A DNA stretch of 64,000 bases from Strigamia acuminata (lineage: Eukaryota > Arthropoda > Chilopoda > Geophilomorpha > Linotaeniidae). Numbering within the stretch: position 1 is the stretch's first letter; each line of letters starts with the position of its first letter. A model generated the notes under the pieces. The model was not told where the DNA came from, ran no database searches, and saw nothing but the letters and a program-made list of their open reading frames with translations. The DNA lies in NCBI GenBank assembly GCA_949358305.1, contig OX442319.1:4402001-4466000 (forward strand). The letters are read 5' to 3'. The position numbers were made by a program, and so were the translations under genes. Of the stretch, positions 1-10,900 are shown piece by piece.

Positions 1-31
1 TAAAAACAAATCATTACAATTTAAAATTTAC

Positions 32-469
32 CTTATAGTTGTGAAATAAACTTCCTGATTTTTTAGGACATTTGATGTTTATGTGCTTTCCATCAATTGC
101 ACCAAGACAATGTGGAAAATTCCATTTTAGATCAAAAGTTTTCGCTATTTCTAGCCATTTTGCTTTGCATAATTTTGGCATGACATCTGCCTTCAGATCA
201 TTTATAATAGCAATGCAGACCTCATCGATTATAACTCCAAGCACCTGTTTGCTAATTCGGTAATTACATGCCAAATGTTTTTGGTGAATCCTGTTGGCAA
301 GAAATTCCAGTGTAACTAATACACGTTGCCTATCGCATATACGATCTGGACGTCTTGATGTTCGGGAAATCAAGTGTGGTTAAATTTTTGTGAACATATT
401 CGAAAATGTTTGCAAACTCATATGAAAATTTTGAGCAAATTGTGCTGGTTCGGCCTCCATATCTGGCAT
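32..469 (-). pseudogene. PIF/Harbinger (HARBI1-like) transposase exon, broken
   Basis: The minus-strand frame resembles the N-terminal half of HARBI1-family DDE transposases. It has a helical region (RQRVLVTLEFLANR) and then WNFPHCLGAIDGKH, whose Asp is expected to be the first catalytic acidic residue. The best start is the ATG at 469-467, but an in-frame TAA at 382-380 separates it from the rest, so the copy is probably dead. The frame ends at an apparent splice donor (AAG then GTAAAT, donor at 31-26), and the remaining catalytic residues would lie beyond the window's left edge. Family assignment rests on motif recognition. No terminal inverted repeat is visible on the right side. Confidence 0.75.
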
Positions 470-602
470 CTAGAATTTCGTAGTGAAAATCATCTGATTG
501 GCTTGTGGGGTTTTCTGCAGCAGAAAAAATAGGAATATGGTCTATTTTTTCTGCTCCTTATTTTCTGCCCAAATAAGAGGAAGTGACGTCATAGCAGAAA
601 AT

Positions 603-824
603 TTACTGGGCAGAAAACTGGATTTTCTGCTCTGGTTCAGTCAAGTGGGAACCTAGCATTACACCTACCACAAGACAATCGACCTTTTCTTCCTCATAGG
701 TTATATTACGCGCAAGTAGTTCTTGCCATGTCCTTATGGCGAGTAAGCTGGCAGAGGCACCCGTGTCGATCAGTAACTTGACCTCCACGCCGCCAATGCT
801 TGCTGCAATTCAATATAGATGAGT
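603..824 (-). pseudogene. Retropepsin-like (aspartic protease) fragment
   Basis: The minus-strand reading contains VKLLIDTGASASLL, the classic catalytic D-T-G-A motif with its hydrophobic lead-in found in LTR-retrotransposon proteases. The frame stops at 603. No zinc knuckle, reverse transcriptase or integrase sequence is recognisable on either side, so this is an isolated scrap of a gypsy- or BEL-type polyprotein or a domesticated protease exon. A second minus-strand frame just upstream (810-1031) has no recognisable domain. Confidence 0.5.
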
Positions 825-1953
825 GATTGGATTTATCCTCAGGGTCTTTAACCCACCAACACGGTGTATTATCTGATTCCCCCTCATTCCCTCATCTAAA
901 ACTCTTAAGGTCATTGCACTGTCCGTGCTTTGGAATCCCAACGTCTGAGCCATTCTATTGTAGTACCCCCTTGATGTCTCCCAGCTTTTCATTGTGAAAC
1001 ACACCGCAGTTCGTCCCATTTTTTGGAACAAAAACCTAAACCGAGAAGATGACCTCCGACGTCAACAGACATTAAATCAACTGGAAAATCCACTCAAAGT
1101 CAACTTTACGCAGATGGACAATCGCAAATACAGAACTGGAATAGAAAGATGCAGGGATTTTGCCCATACTTGGTAAGTTGATTTCGAAAAGTGTCAAAGG
1201 GTTTTCTAATGGATGTATTGTTTTGAAAAATTATTTCAGATTGTTGGATGAGCACCAAGACCTGTTAAATACCACTGAAACTATGTTGTCGAGATTTGCT
1301 CATCTCGCAACCAATTGGATACTTTGGAAAGAATGAGATTGGATTTGGAAAAGGAAATCAGTGTGAAATATTGATCGTAATAAATGCGAATTTGCTAGAA
1401 GCAAATATCCATCTTATTCTACATTGTTAGGCTACTGATCGTGAAATGTAAAAGAAAAATTGGAAAATTGTAGCTGAGAAAATAAAATGTTCTCTTTTTC
1501 GCAATGAAAATTATTTCGTTTTAAAGAAATGGGAAAATGGGTGTTGAATAGGCTTAATTTTCAAATTTAGCAAGTCGATTGTTGGCGGCATGTGAACCAA
1601 ACGGATGCAGGGCGCTCGTCCGTTTTATGCGATTTTATTTATTTATTTATTTACAATTTCGTGATTTTTCAATTTTTTAGCAGTTACGGTATTTAGTGTC
1701 CATTTTTAGGCGGTATTTTCCGTTTTTTGAGTTAGCGGGTTTTAGAGTTTCCCAATGGGAAATTCAGGTTTTCAGAGTTTGATACTTGATACAACCAATG
1801 ATTGCGATTTCATTGATAATACGTCATAGCAAGTACTTCAAGTGTGTTTATATGCATAAGAAATGACGTAATTTTAATTAATCGCCACCACGCAGCGTTG
1901 ATCAGTCATTCAGAGTCATTCATTTCTTTGTATTCGTAGCACGTCGTAGCACT
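825..1953. other. Intergenic, no supported gene
   Basis: A short plus-strand frame at 994-1176 ends at a donor-like GTAAGT (near 1175), and an acceptor-like TTTCAG occurs near 1239. Joining them gives an immediate TGA, so no gene is called. The remainder is AT-rich with no recognisable domain. Confidence 0.5.
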
Positions 1954-2331
1954 ATCGTCGAGAATATTGTTCCTTCCGTCAGTTGACACGCGTTCTTCAA
2001 TGCCTTCGTTTTCTAGTTTATCGTCGTAGTTGGGTATTTCTTAAATTTCCAGCTTTTCACATTGGTAGGTGCACAATGAAGGAGTTGTGTGGAGACAATT
2101 TTGATTTTTCTTTGTTCAATTTAGCAGGCCGTTGCCGCCGCCATTGTCGTCGAGGATGTCGTTCCTTCGTTTTCTGCTTTATCGTCGTCATTGAGTATTT
2201 ATTGAAATTGATAAAATTTCAAGCTTTTCACATAGGTAGGTGTTCAATTAAGGAGTTGTATGGACACAATTTTATTTTTTTTCTTTGTTCAATTTACCAG
2301 GCTGTTTCCGCCGCCATTGTGTAATTTCTAG
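1954..2331. repeat. Imperfect tandem duplication, two ~185-bp copies
   Basis: The segment starting TCGTCGAGAATATTG (about 1954-2146) is repeated in the same orientation at about 2147-2331. Both copies carry AGCTTTTCACAT, a GGAGTTGT block, TTCTTTGTTCAATTTA, and end in GCCGCCATTG. The copies differ by many substitutions and small indels, so the duplication is old. The 1983-2324 reading frame is open only because both copies lack stops; it has no recognisable domain. Confidence 0.75.
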
Positions 2332-3245
2332 TCGGCCGAATGGACCGTAATTTGATAATTTCATTCGTTTCATTGAAGATTTTTACGAAGATATTTTATT
2401 TTGTGAATTGGTGGCAGGAAATCCAACTCTCTACCTCCTCGTGGTTGCCCCTGGGCCACTGGTCAGTTATTCCAGTGGTGCTAAATGAGAGCTCTGGTCT
2501 AGTGTTTTGAATTTGAATTTTATTATTTGGTATTGTTAGCCTGCATTCTAGTTTATGGGTGTAGCGTTTACCAAATCCATAATATCGCTGTTGTAAGACT
2601 GTATTTCATTCTATGAATGCAGCATGAAGCAATTTTAACAAGCCATCACCACGTATGAGATGATGATTTCTTTTATGAATCAAATGAATACGTTATTTAA
2701 AATAACTAATTGTCAGACAGATAATTGACAGCTAACAAGTGGCTAATTCAAAAACATAATGTTTTTTTTATTATACCAACAGATAAATATAAATACTTAA
2801 ATAAAAAATTTTGACTAAAGAATCATTAAATCAATCAATGTAGAAACTATTTTTTTTCGTCTTCTCAAAGCATACTTATCCTCTCTTCCAATTCTGCTCG
2901 CTCAAGAATAATATATGGGCTCAACAATGTCCGGTATAGGATTTTGATCCAGGGGTTTTTGATAGGTTTTGGACTAATTGTCCTGGCCATGCTCCTTCCC
3001 TCTACTGGTCTCGATGCATTAACTAAAGAATCTATTAATAAAAATAAATTTAAAATAAGCCAGTAAAAATATTATAAAATCTAAGGTTATCATCTGCTTT
3101 CGGAACTTCAGTCAGTTCATTATCTGAAACCTTTTACAAAACAACTTTTTTGCACTCTAAATGTTTGAACACTTTCTGATTATGGCATGTAAAAAAAAAA
3201 ATTAGAAAGAAAATAAAATGAAACTTTACTCGGCCAAGTGAGCTT
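2332..3245. other. Intergenic, nothing recognised
   Basis: AT-rich sequence with homopolymer runs. No frame, RNA gene or transposon end could be supported. Confidence 0.5.
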
Positions 3246-3685
3246 TTAACCCTTCCAACCCTGAGATGGGTCATTTTGTGACCCCGTTTTAAAAAAATCA
3301 TTTTTTTTATAAGAAATAATTTTTTTTTTCATTTGATTTTTGCTGACTATTCTTTTGAAACATCACTAGACACTATACCACAGTTGAAATTTTTTTAATT
3401 TTTTAAGTTTTTTTATAATTTGAACTCAAAGTTCAACTGGGTCAAAAAAGACCCATCTTAGGAGTCCAAAGGTCATAAATGATGATCATCAGCAGGCTCC
3501 CCTAATTTCAATCATGTCCACCACGTCCATATGGCGTTCACTACATGTGTAGTTAATCTAACCCCATTGGCTAGATGTTAGGAATTCCCTAAAACCCGGA
3601 TCTTGCGCATGCGCAGAATCTGGGTCATATAATGCCCATCTTAGGGAGAGATGGGAGGCAAATTCTTTCGGGTTGGAAGGGTTAA
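3246..3685. mobile_element. piggyBac-type MITE with TTAA target duplication
   Basis: The element spans 3250-3681 (432 bp). It starts with CCCTTCCAACCC and ends with the exact reverse complement GGGTTGGAAGGG. It is flanked on both sides by TTAA (3246-3249 and 3682-3685), the obligatory target site of piggyBac transposases. Further in, inverted GATGGGTC/GACCCATC-like motifs extend the symmetry. There is no transposase, so it is a non-autonomous derivative needing a source in trans. The intact ends and target duplication suggest fairly recent insertion. Confidence 0.88.
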
Positions 3686-6095
3686 AAGCACTCATTACGG
3701 CTAACTAAACCAAACCCACATTCCACAGTGCACTTTGTGAATTTGTGAATACCACATCCGACATCTAATGACGACACGACATCAGACGTACAGATATCAA
3801 CATAGTGTTCATTTATTCTGGGCAATATAAAAAATAATCTGACATTAGTAAATGCGTATCTGGTCATTTCAACGTCAATTGTTTTGTACATGTTGCCGCT
3901 GCTTCTACTGTATTTTGGCGGAACTTTTTGCCTTGCCCTTGCTTGATGTCCGTGGTGGTTTCTGTTCTCCACCTTTGGGAGGCTGTCTAGCGTCTCCACG
4001 TAGAAGTTGGAATTTAAAACTCACTATTAGTATTAACAAAAGAAAAGAAAAAAACACTTTTAAATAAAAAAAAAAAGTTAACAAAAAAACCAAACAATTG
4101 TTAAAAAAAAATAAAAAAACAAACACTTGAAATAAACAAAAAAACAAAACATAGTTATCAAAACAAAACAAAATCTATTCAGAAAGCTTCTTCTAACATT
4201 TTATTTATTTGTATCTCTAGTAATACAATACCATCTAGCATCAGACACTCCAAAAAGGATGGTATGGAAAAAAATGATTGATTATTCACTAATTTACATT
4301 TACATGTGAGATTTTAAAGAGTTTTCAAGTGTTAAAATGTTTTTTTTTTTAGGTTGTACTTTGGGGTTTCAAAGTACACATTGGGGACTTTAACTTGTGC
4401 TCCGTGACAGTTGAGCAACTTAGCTCCTTCACATATATTTATACAGGTGGTGCTGCACACTCACAACGTCACAAATTTACATATTGGAATTTCAAGATGG
4501 AGTTCAGACGCTTCATCTCCCTTTGGTAAAGCCTTGGCTTTTAAAAATTTCTTGCTGTGCAATCTATGAATTCACTGCAATTGTCCAGGGGTGCTCATTT
4601 CCTAGGGCATGAATGATTTTTTGAGTGCCACAAATTCCGCCAAAAATTTTATTATTTTCGACAACCGGTTGGATGGGTGCCGGCTCATCCAATAGGCGGT
4701 TTGAATTGGAAGTTTGGTCGGATTCTGGGGTGGATTGCTTGCTTTTCAATGATTCATTTCATTAACAACTGGATAGGCTACTGCTGTTACGATTAATTAG
4801 GTTTTCATTAGAAATAAATGTTTTTATATTCTTGGACACTTGCCAAGATTTAAGAAAACTAATTTAGGCAAACAGTTAAAGTGGAATGTTGATGAAGCAA
4901 GTGTTGGTTATTACCTCTAATCCGACCAAACAATATGACCACAAATTGATTTGGTAGCTGCAGTGAAATATTTGAATTATTCTGTCATCATCAAATCAAA
5001 ATGCTTCCCAGCCTGAGTCGAGAACCAAAACTGGTCATTTGGGACTTAACTGTGTGGTTTTTCGATAAATAAGTTAATTGTAAATATTTAGCATCAAACA
5101 GCAAAAATAATGGTGAAATCCATTTCTAAAAAAAAAGTAAACATAACAGTATCCACATTGGACATCATATTTTGTTTCTAATTTAATTTTATAATATACT
5201 GGTAACTTAATTAGTGCTAGTGTGCAAACACAAATTTATACTAGTTATACTCTGTAAGGTCATAACTGTTTTGTAATGTCACAAGTGTGGAAATATCTGG
5301 CTGTGTGGTGAATTTGGAATAAACTAAGACATCCATTTTGTTGTGATAAATGACTGGCATGGCGTCCATGTTTATTCCATGGTGGTAGGAACAGAAAGAC
5401 GTTAGAGAGTTGATACTTTCCTCATTAAAATAGACTTAATTAAGCAATAGCGCAACAAATTATATATGTTTCATTGCTTCTTGTAAAGGCAATTTCCAGC
5501 TGTTTTTAATAGATGCGGAGGATCGAACACAAAATAAAGAAACCTATTTATATCCCAGGCTTAAATGTTAGGGCATTTATAGTAATTCTGCTCATCATCC
5601 TTATGCATGCAAGACAGTTTGAAAAAGTTCCTGTTTGGCACTGCACCATCGCCAATAATAGTCAGCACATGGAAGCCATAATCTTCTAAATTTCGTATAG
5701 CTTCCCACACGACTTTGTATAACATTTGTTATGATGACCATTCGGCGCAAGAAATGTTAATTACTTGGATCGAGAAAATCCGCTAAACTTTCAATAAATT
5801 GCGATATGAGTTTAACAAGACCTACAAACGTGAACTCTGCAAAGTAATGATAAAATAAGTGAGTCATCCAGTTATCAAAAAATGAACATTTATTGATTGC
5901 AAATATAGTTAACCGTGAAGTAATTATATTAATCAATTTTGCATAAAAAGTTACACAAAAATTAAGACCGACAATTGGTCAAATTAATCCAATCATTTAA
6001 ACTATACATTTAAGTAGCTAAAAAGCTCTAAAATGGTGAATGGTGAGAGCAGCAGAGTCAGCAGTTGTCGCTGCTGTAGTTAGGATCGTGGCAGC
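3686..6095. other. Intergenic, AT-rich, no supported gene
   Basis: The region contains A-rich and T-rich stretches (4050-4170) and several unrecognised frames under 105 residues, such as one at 4564-4749 on the minus strand. None shows a domain or a convincing splice structure. A minus-strand AATAAA (5894-5889) could serve the exon at 6096-6220. Confidence 0.45.
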
Positions 6096-6220
6096 TCACC
6101 CTGGCACGTCTTCACCCTCGGCTCTCTCAGCAATGTCTCTCTCACTTACGTCCATTGGCCATTCGTCGACTAAAACAGAAAAATCGATTGGTGACAGTTC
6201 TTCCCCTATGGGTTGAAAAT
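6096..6220 (-). CDS. Possible terminal exon of an unidentified minus-strand gene
   Basis: An acceptor-like CATTTAG precedes 125 nt that read, in phase, an acidic tail ending with a TGA at 6098-6096. The peptide includes ELSPIDFSVLVDEWPMDVS and ERAEGEDVPG. A minus-strand AATAAA lies about 200 nt downstream at 5894-5889. Coding composition and flanking signals make a real last exon plausible, but upstream exons were not found and the (AAT)n-flanked insertion at 6325-6770 interrupts the search. The function is unknown. Confidence 0.3.
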
Positions 6221-6324
6221 CTAAATGAAAAAAAGTTAAACAAAGGCAAGAAAAAGAAATTAATAACTACGGTACTTACAATTTTCACCTTTCAAAAAAA
6301 ATATGTAGAAATATAAAATTAATA

Positions 6325-6770
6325 AAAAAAATAATAATAGTAATAATAATAATAATGTTTATTCCTCAAAAATCAAGTTGAGTGGGTGCCCCCAACAGCC
6401 AAAGGTCTACAAGGATGGGCACCCCGACAAGTAAATTAAAAGAAACAGACAACAAACTAAAGACAAAACCACTTAAACTGGAACATTAGAAAAACACAAA
6501 CAAACGTCGCGCAAAGAGCAGGAGAAAAAATCCAAACCCACCAAGAAACTATTGCAACTGGTCATAATGCGACCCACTGGAAGATGCGGATCCAAGACAG
6601 CAAAAAGCTGCGGGGCTCTACGCATAAAGAAGGCAATCTCAAAGAGAGCAAAGCCAAAATATCTTGCTACAAAAAAAATAAACTTGTTAAAAAAAAAATT
6701 TACAAAAAAAAAAATCAAAAATTTAGCAAAATAAAAAAAAAAAAAAAATAATAATAATAATAATAATAAT
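6325..6770. mobile_element. Possible non-LTR retrotransposon 3' end, flanked by (AAT)n
   Basis: This ~445-bp segment is bounded by AAT/TAA microsatellite tracts on both sides. Near its left end is a potential stem-loop (GGGTGCCC at 6384-6391 pairing with GGGCACCC at 6417-6424), and its right end is A-rich before the (AAT)n. Stem-loop 3' UTRs and TAA-type tails occur in several LINE clades, but no reverse transcriptase is present here. It could equally be a SINE or unique DNA between two microsatellites. Confidence 0.3.
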
Positions 6771-7306
6771 ACGGTACCGTAATGATATTAAACAACTCCT
6801 TCCTCTACTCTTTTCATCTTACCTTGAGAATTTTTTATCTCTTATTTCATTCTCTAATTTTTTCATATCATTCTTTAAGTTTGTAATTATTTTGAAAATT
6901 GAGCGAAATCTATTTACCCAGAGCTCTCTTTTAGCACGATCCAGGAGTAACTTCCTACATTAGTATATACAAAAAAACGACTTATTTGATCTGATGATCC
7001 AATCCAAAAATATGTTCTTGCAAAGACGCGAAGTTGTTTACGGCCATTTCGTTTCCAGATTTGGATGTTTCGGTAGTCAAAGCAGGGTGTCGAATGGTTC
7101 AGTGATTCGAATGGTTAGCTTTTATAACCGTATGTCCTGTGTAGCGATTACGTATAGCCATCATGTACTTAAAACTTTCTAAACTTCCTTGGTTAGGACC
7201 AATAAAAAATTTGGGGACAGAAGTTGGATCAATGACATCTTGAATTTATTGAACTCGGTTCACTTTGTGGATTCCAAATCTGTCATCCCAATTTTTAGTG
7301 TAAAAG
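6771..7306. other. Intergenic, nothing recognised
   Basis: No frame with a recognisable domain and no repeat structure beyond short A/T runs. Confidence 0.45.
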
Positions 7307-7678
7307 TTAGGGATTTTTAGTGTAAGAAATAAGCAAGCGGTTCAGAGACGGTTTGCCTAAGTGCTTTCGCTGCACAAATGCAGGAATTATTGCAACTCCA
7401 GTCGCCACTGACTCGACCGGCAGCAAAGCGTGTGCAAGGCACATTTTCATAGTATTTTTAGCCTCAACACTGCTCGCATACAGGTCGCCTAAGTCAATTT
7501 GTTGGATTATTTTCCAAACTGCCTGTGTGCAGTGGAAAAAACAACCCGCAATTCGTGCACTGGGAAACGAAACAGCGACAGCATTTTGAATTGCTGTTTC
7601 AAAATCAGACACGACGACTTCAGGATTTAGCGCAGGCACAAGCTGCTTAACAAAAGTGAATAAAGCAGTATAGGCCAT
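7307..7678 (-). pseudogene. MULE-type transposase fragment
   Basis: The 123-residue minus-strand frame matches the middle of the Mutator-like (MULE) transposase domain. LVPALNPEVVVSDFETAIQ carries the second catalytic Asp, and it is followed by ARIAGCFFHCTQAVWKII with the family's Cys/His pair. The first catalytic Asp region, the final Glu region and the terminal inverted repeats are absent, so the fragment cannot be functional. An ATG at 7678-7676 opens the frame, but it is probably just an internal Met of a longer ancestor. Confidence 0.7.
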
Positions 7679-7981
7679 CTCTGTTCTGCGTCACATATCG
7701 ACAATTGTCGGCCAGAGGGTCTTGATGTGAAGCCAAGAAGCCCAATCGACGGAGTTGTTGGTTAAATTCGGCATGATAGTGCTGGTATTTTCATGTAGTA
7801 TTTGAAATTTATTTATTTATTTATTTTTATTATTTTTCCCAATAAAATAGAAATACAGCTAACTTATACATGTTTTTAATTTTTATGTTTAATTTTATAC
7901 AAACAAACATTTTATGTTGCTTTTTATTTTAAGTATCAAGAAATCATTTGCATACAGAATGAGTTGATAATCGCCAAATTC

Positions 7982-10900
7982 TCAAGAGCGTTTGGCTGCT
8001 GGACGACGCTCAGTTTCCTTCTGGTATTCCATCTCAATCTTGGCTTTAATTTTCTCCCAGTCCACCACAACCTGAAAAATCCTCCAGTTAACATTTTGTC
8101 TTCAATAACCATTCACTTCTTTGTGCTGTAGTCTAGGCATATTACATTTACCCTTTACTTACCTCTAGTGGTGCGATTCAAATAAAAAAAAACAACCACG
8201 GTTTTATCCAGCCAAAATTTGGGCCCAAATTTGATATTTTTGAAATTTCTAGGCCAAATTGAGACCGCACATCGCATTGTATTATTTAGTCTAACTACGT
8301 AGTGTCATATAACCATGACCACCTCATGTACAGTTTTAACCCCCAGTCCGAATAAAGCCACCCATAGAGTAAGACGGGCTCCGAGTCTCTCGCTTCAAGT
8401 GAACCCACATCACTAACAAAAATTTCCGTTCCGTTTCGCCCGAACTCCAAAATTCGCGCGAACCGGTTGAATCTTACCTCGTTTGAAAACTGAAGAAATT
8501 GCTTGATGTATTCCTTTCTTTCGAATTTGTCCAGATATTTCTGCCTGTACGCTAATACTGTGTCCACATGGGTTTTGTGGCGAATGGCCAAGTCGAGGGC
8601 TCTGGCACAACGAAAAATCAAATTGGACGTTTTAATGTCTTGTCACTCAAAAGTGGTGCCTTTTACCTTTCCCAGTTGTAGAGACTTAAGTTGAGCATTA
8701 TAGCGCGAAAAACAAAACCGGCCTGTAAAAAGATTCCTTCTGCGTCTTTTGCATTGCCACTCAGCAGAGCCATTTCGGCCAGTCGCATTTCTTGAACGCT
8801 GTTCTCTTTGATTTTCTGAATAAATTGAACTTTATCCGCCTGGGATAACATCAATTAATTAATGCCATAAAATGCCAACAAAAATAAGCAAGCTTACCTG
8901 ACTTATTGCTGCGTAAGCCACTTCTGCGGTCTGTAAATGTTTGGCATAAGCCGCCATTGCTGCAAGACACGACCAAATGGTTTCATCCTACACTCCAAAC
9001 ACAGATAACAATTTATCTCTTGAAACCATGTTGGACTTTTGAGTTACTTGCCTTTATGAATCGACAAAGACGGATGGCGTCATCCCATTTAGAGGCATTC
9101 ACGTATGTATGCAGAATAGATGGGTAAGGAGAAACAGGTGTGCTGATTAATGAGCCATCCATTCGTCGTATGCTGATTATATTTCCAATGAAACTAACAA
9201 TTTGTGGACTTTTACCAAATTCACTAAAATCGTCAAGAAATGAAGAAACGCAAATTATAAATTATGATAGGACGGCATTAGAGCTTTGAGATAACGTTGT
9301 GAGTGTTTGGACGGACACCATGTGGTCAGGGGAAGGCCACGAGGCGCAGGATGCAACACTATGACCAACTGGCCGCCGCCGCCGCCGGTCGGCACTGGCA
9401 ACATCAACAAGAGGATCCTCAGCAGCTCCTACGACGTATCGTTGGAGCTGCGTCATGATTGCAGCCAATCAGGACAGAGGATTACACAAGGTCTCCTCGT
9501 GGCTTGACCCTAATCAGACCATGGACCACATGGTCCGTGTGGGTCGTTCAAGTGACCCAGGCAACTTTCTGTTGCCTATTTTTGGGCCGTCGCGTCAGTT
9601 CTGGGGCCTGCAGGTCCACCTGGTTGCGGAAGCTGCTTTAGGTGCAAGTTGTGTGCAGGGCAGAGACCTGCGCAGGGGCAGCCGGTCACAACGTTACATG
9701 CTTGGGAAGTTGTTTTTGTTGTGCGAGTTAAAATTTAAATCACCTGGAATCTTTTTCCATTACTGTTTTGTTGATTAAATCCTTGTCGACGTACAGAACG
9801 TTGGGGTAATACCAAACTGAAAATTTACCCTCTTGAACAGCCGCTAACATGTTAGTCGTATCGTTCCAACAAATGGAATTGACCATCACTCCTGGTGGAT
9901 TAAAAACACAATATTTTAACCACGGTTGAAGAATTGTATTCGTGAGTAATACCCAATTTAGCAGCTCTGAATCCCGATCCAAAGGTGCGAATGGCTAGAA
10001 AATGCAAATCTCGATTTTTATCAATAAATGCCAAACGCCGTTCGCTCGAAGGACCACATTGGTCTAATTTAACATCAACCACTTCTATCTAAAAATTAAA
10101 TATCAATAGTTAAGTATCTCGCAGTGGATGTTGCAAATTCAACTTATACTTTGTGGGTGAATGGTTTTCCTTCGGTTAATGATTTACCGGTTAAGGCATC
10201 GATCAAATGAATAGCTGAAACAATGCACATTTAATCGTCCTCCATAATTAATTAAACTTTAATAAAAATCACCCTTTTCATCGGTTTTATCTCTGATGGC
10301 TATCGTGTCATTACTAAGCGTGACCGTGAGATGATTTAACACATCCGGCTGCATCCCCGGCCATTTTGGGGCACTTACTGTACGTCCATCGTAGGAATAG
10401 ATGTAAATCCCCGTGGTGTCCCCTAGCATGAAATGTCTTGAGAAAATAAATATTAATTTAAAGAAATATAAAATAATTTAAAAAAAAATTTACCGGTCAG
10501 TTTGTACAATGAGACTAACATTTCCCTCTTTCAGCTCAAAAATGATGGGTGTATTCCAATTGCGCGTGCTGTAAATATAACACTGCGCAGTCGTGGCGAC
10601 TATTAAATGCGCGTGGGATAACGAGATTTTAATGATGCGGTCGCGGAACTCCAGTTTTTCGAATCCTTCGTCGTTCACGTTGCGAATTTGAATCGTTTTT
10701 CGACTCGTCACGGTCGCCTCAAAGTTCTTCCACTCTAAACGCCTGAAGAGAGATACATTATGTCGTTATTTGGTTATTTTTTCGAATTTATTCGACAAAC
10801 TTTTCGATGACGTGCGCGAACACGATGTGGCCATTCCCACACGCACCGGCCAATTGCGTGCCGTCGTTGGACCACGAAATATTGAATATACTGCCCGTGT

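Noticed and set aside
518-634. MITE built from repeated TTTTCTGC/GCAGAAAA motifs
   Set aside because: Several inverted motifs are present but no consistent terminal pair or target duplication could be defined.
994-1380. Possible two-exon plus-strand gene
   Set aside because: Joining the donor-like site near 1175 to the acceptor near 1239 creates an immediate TGA, and no family is recognised.
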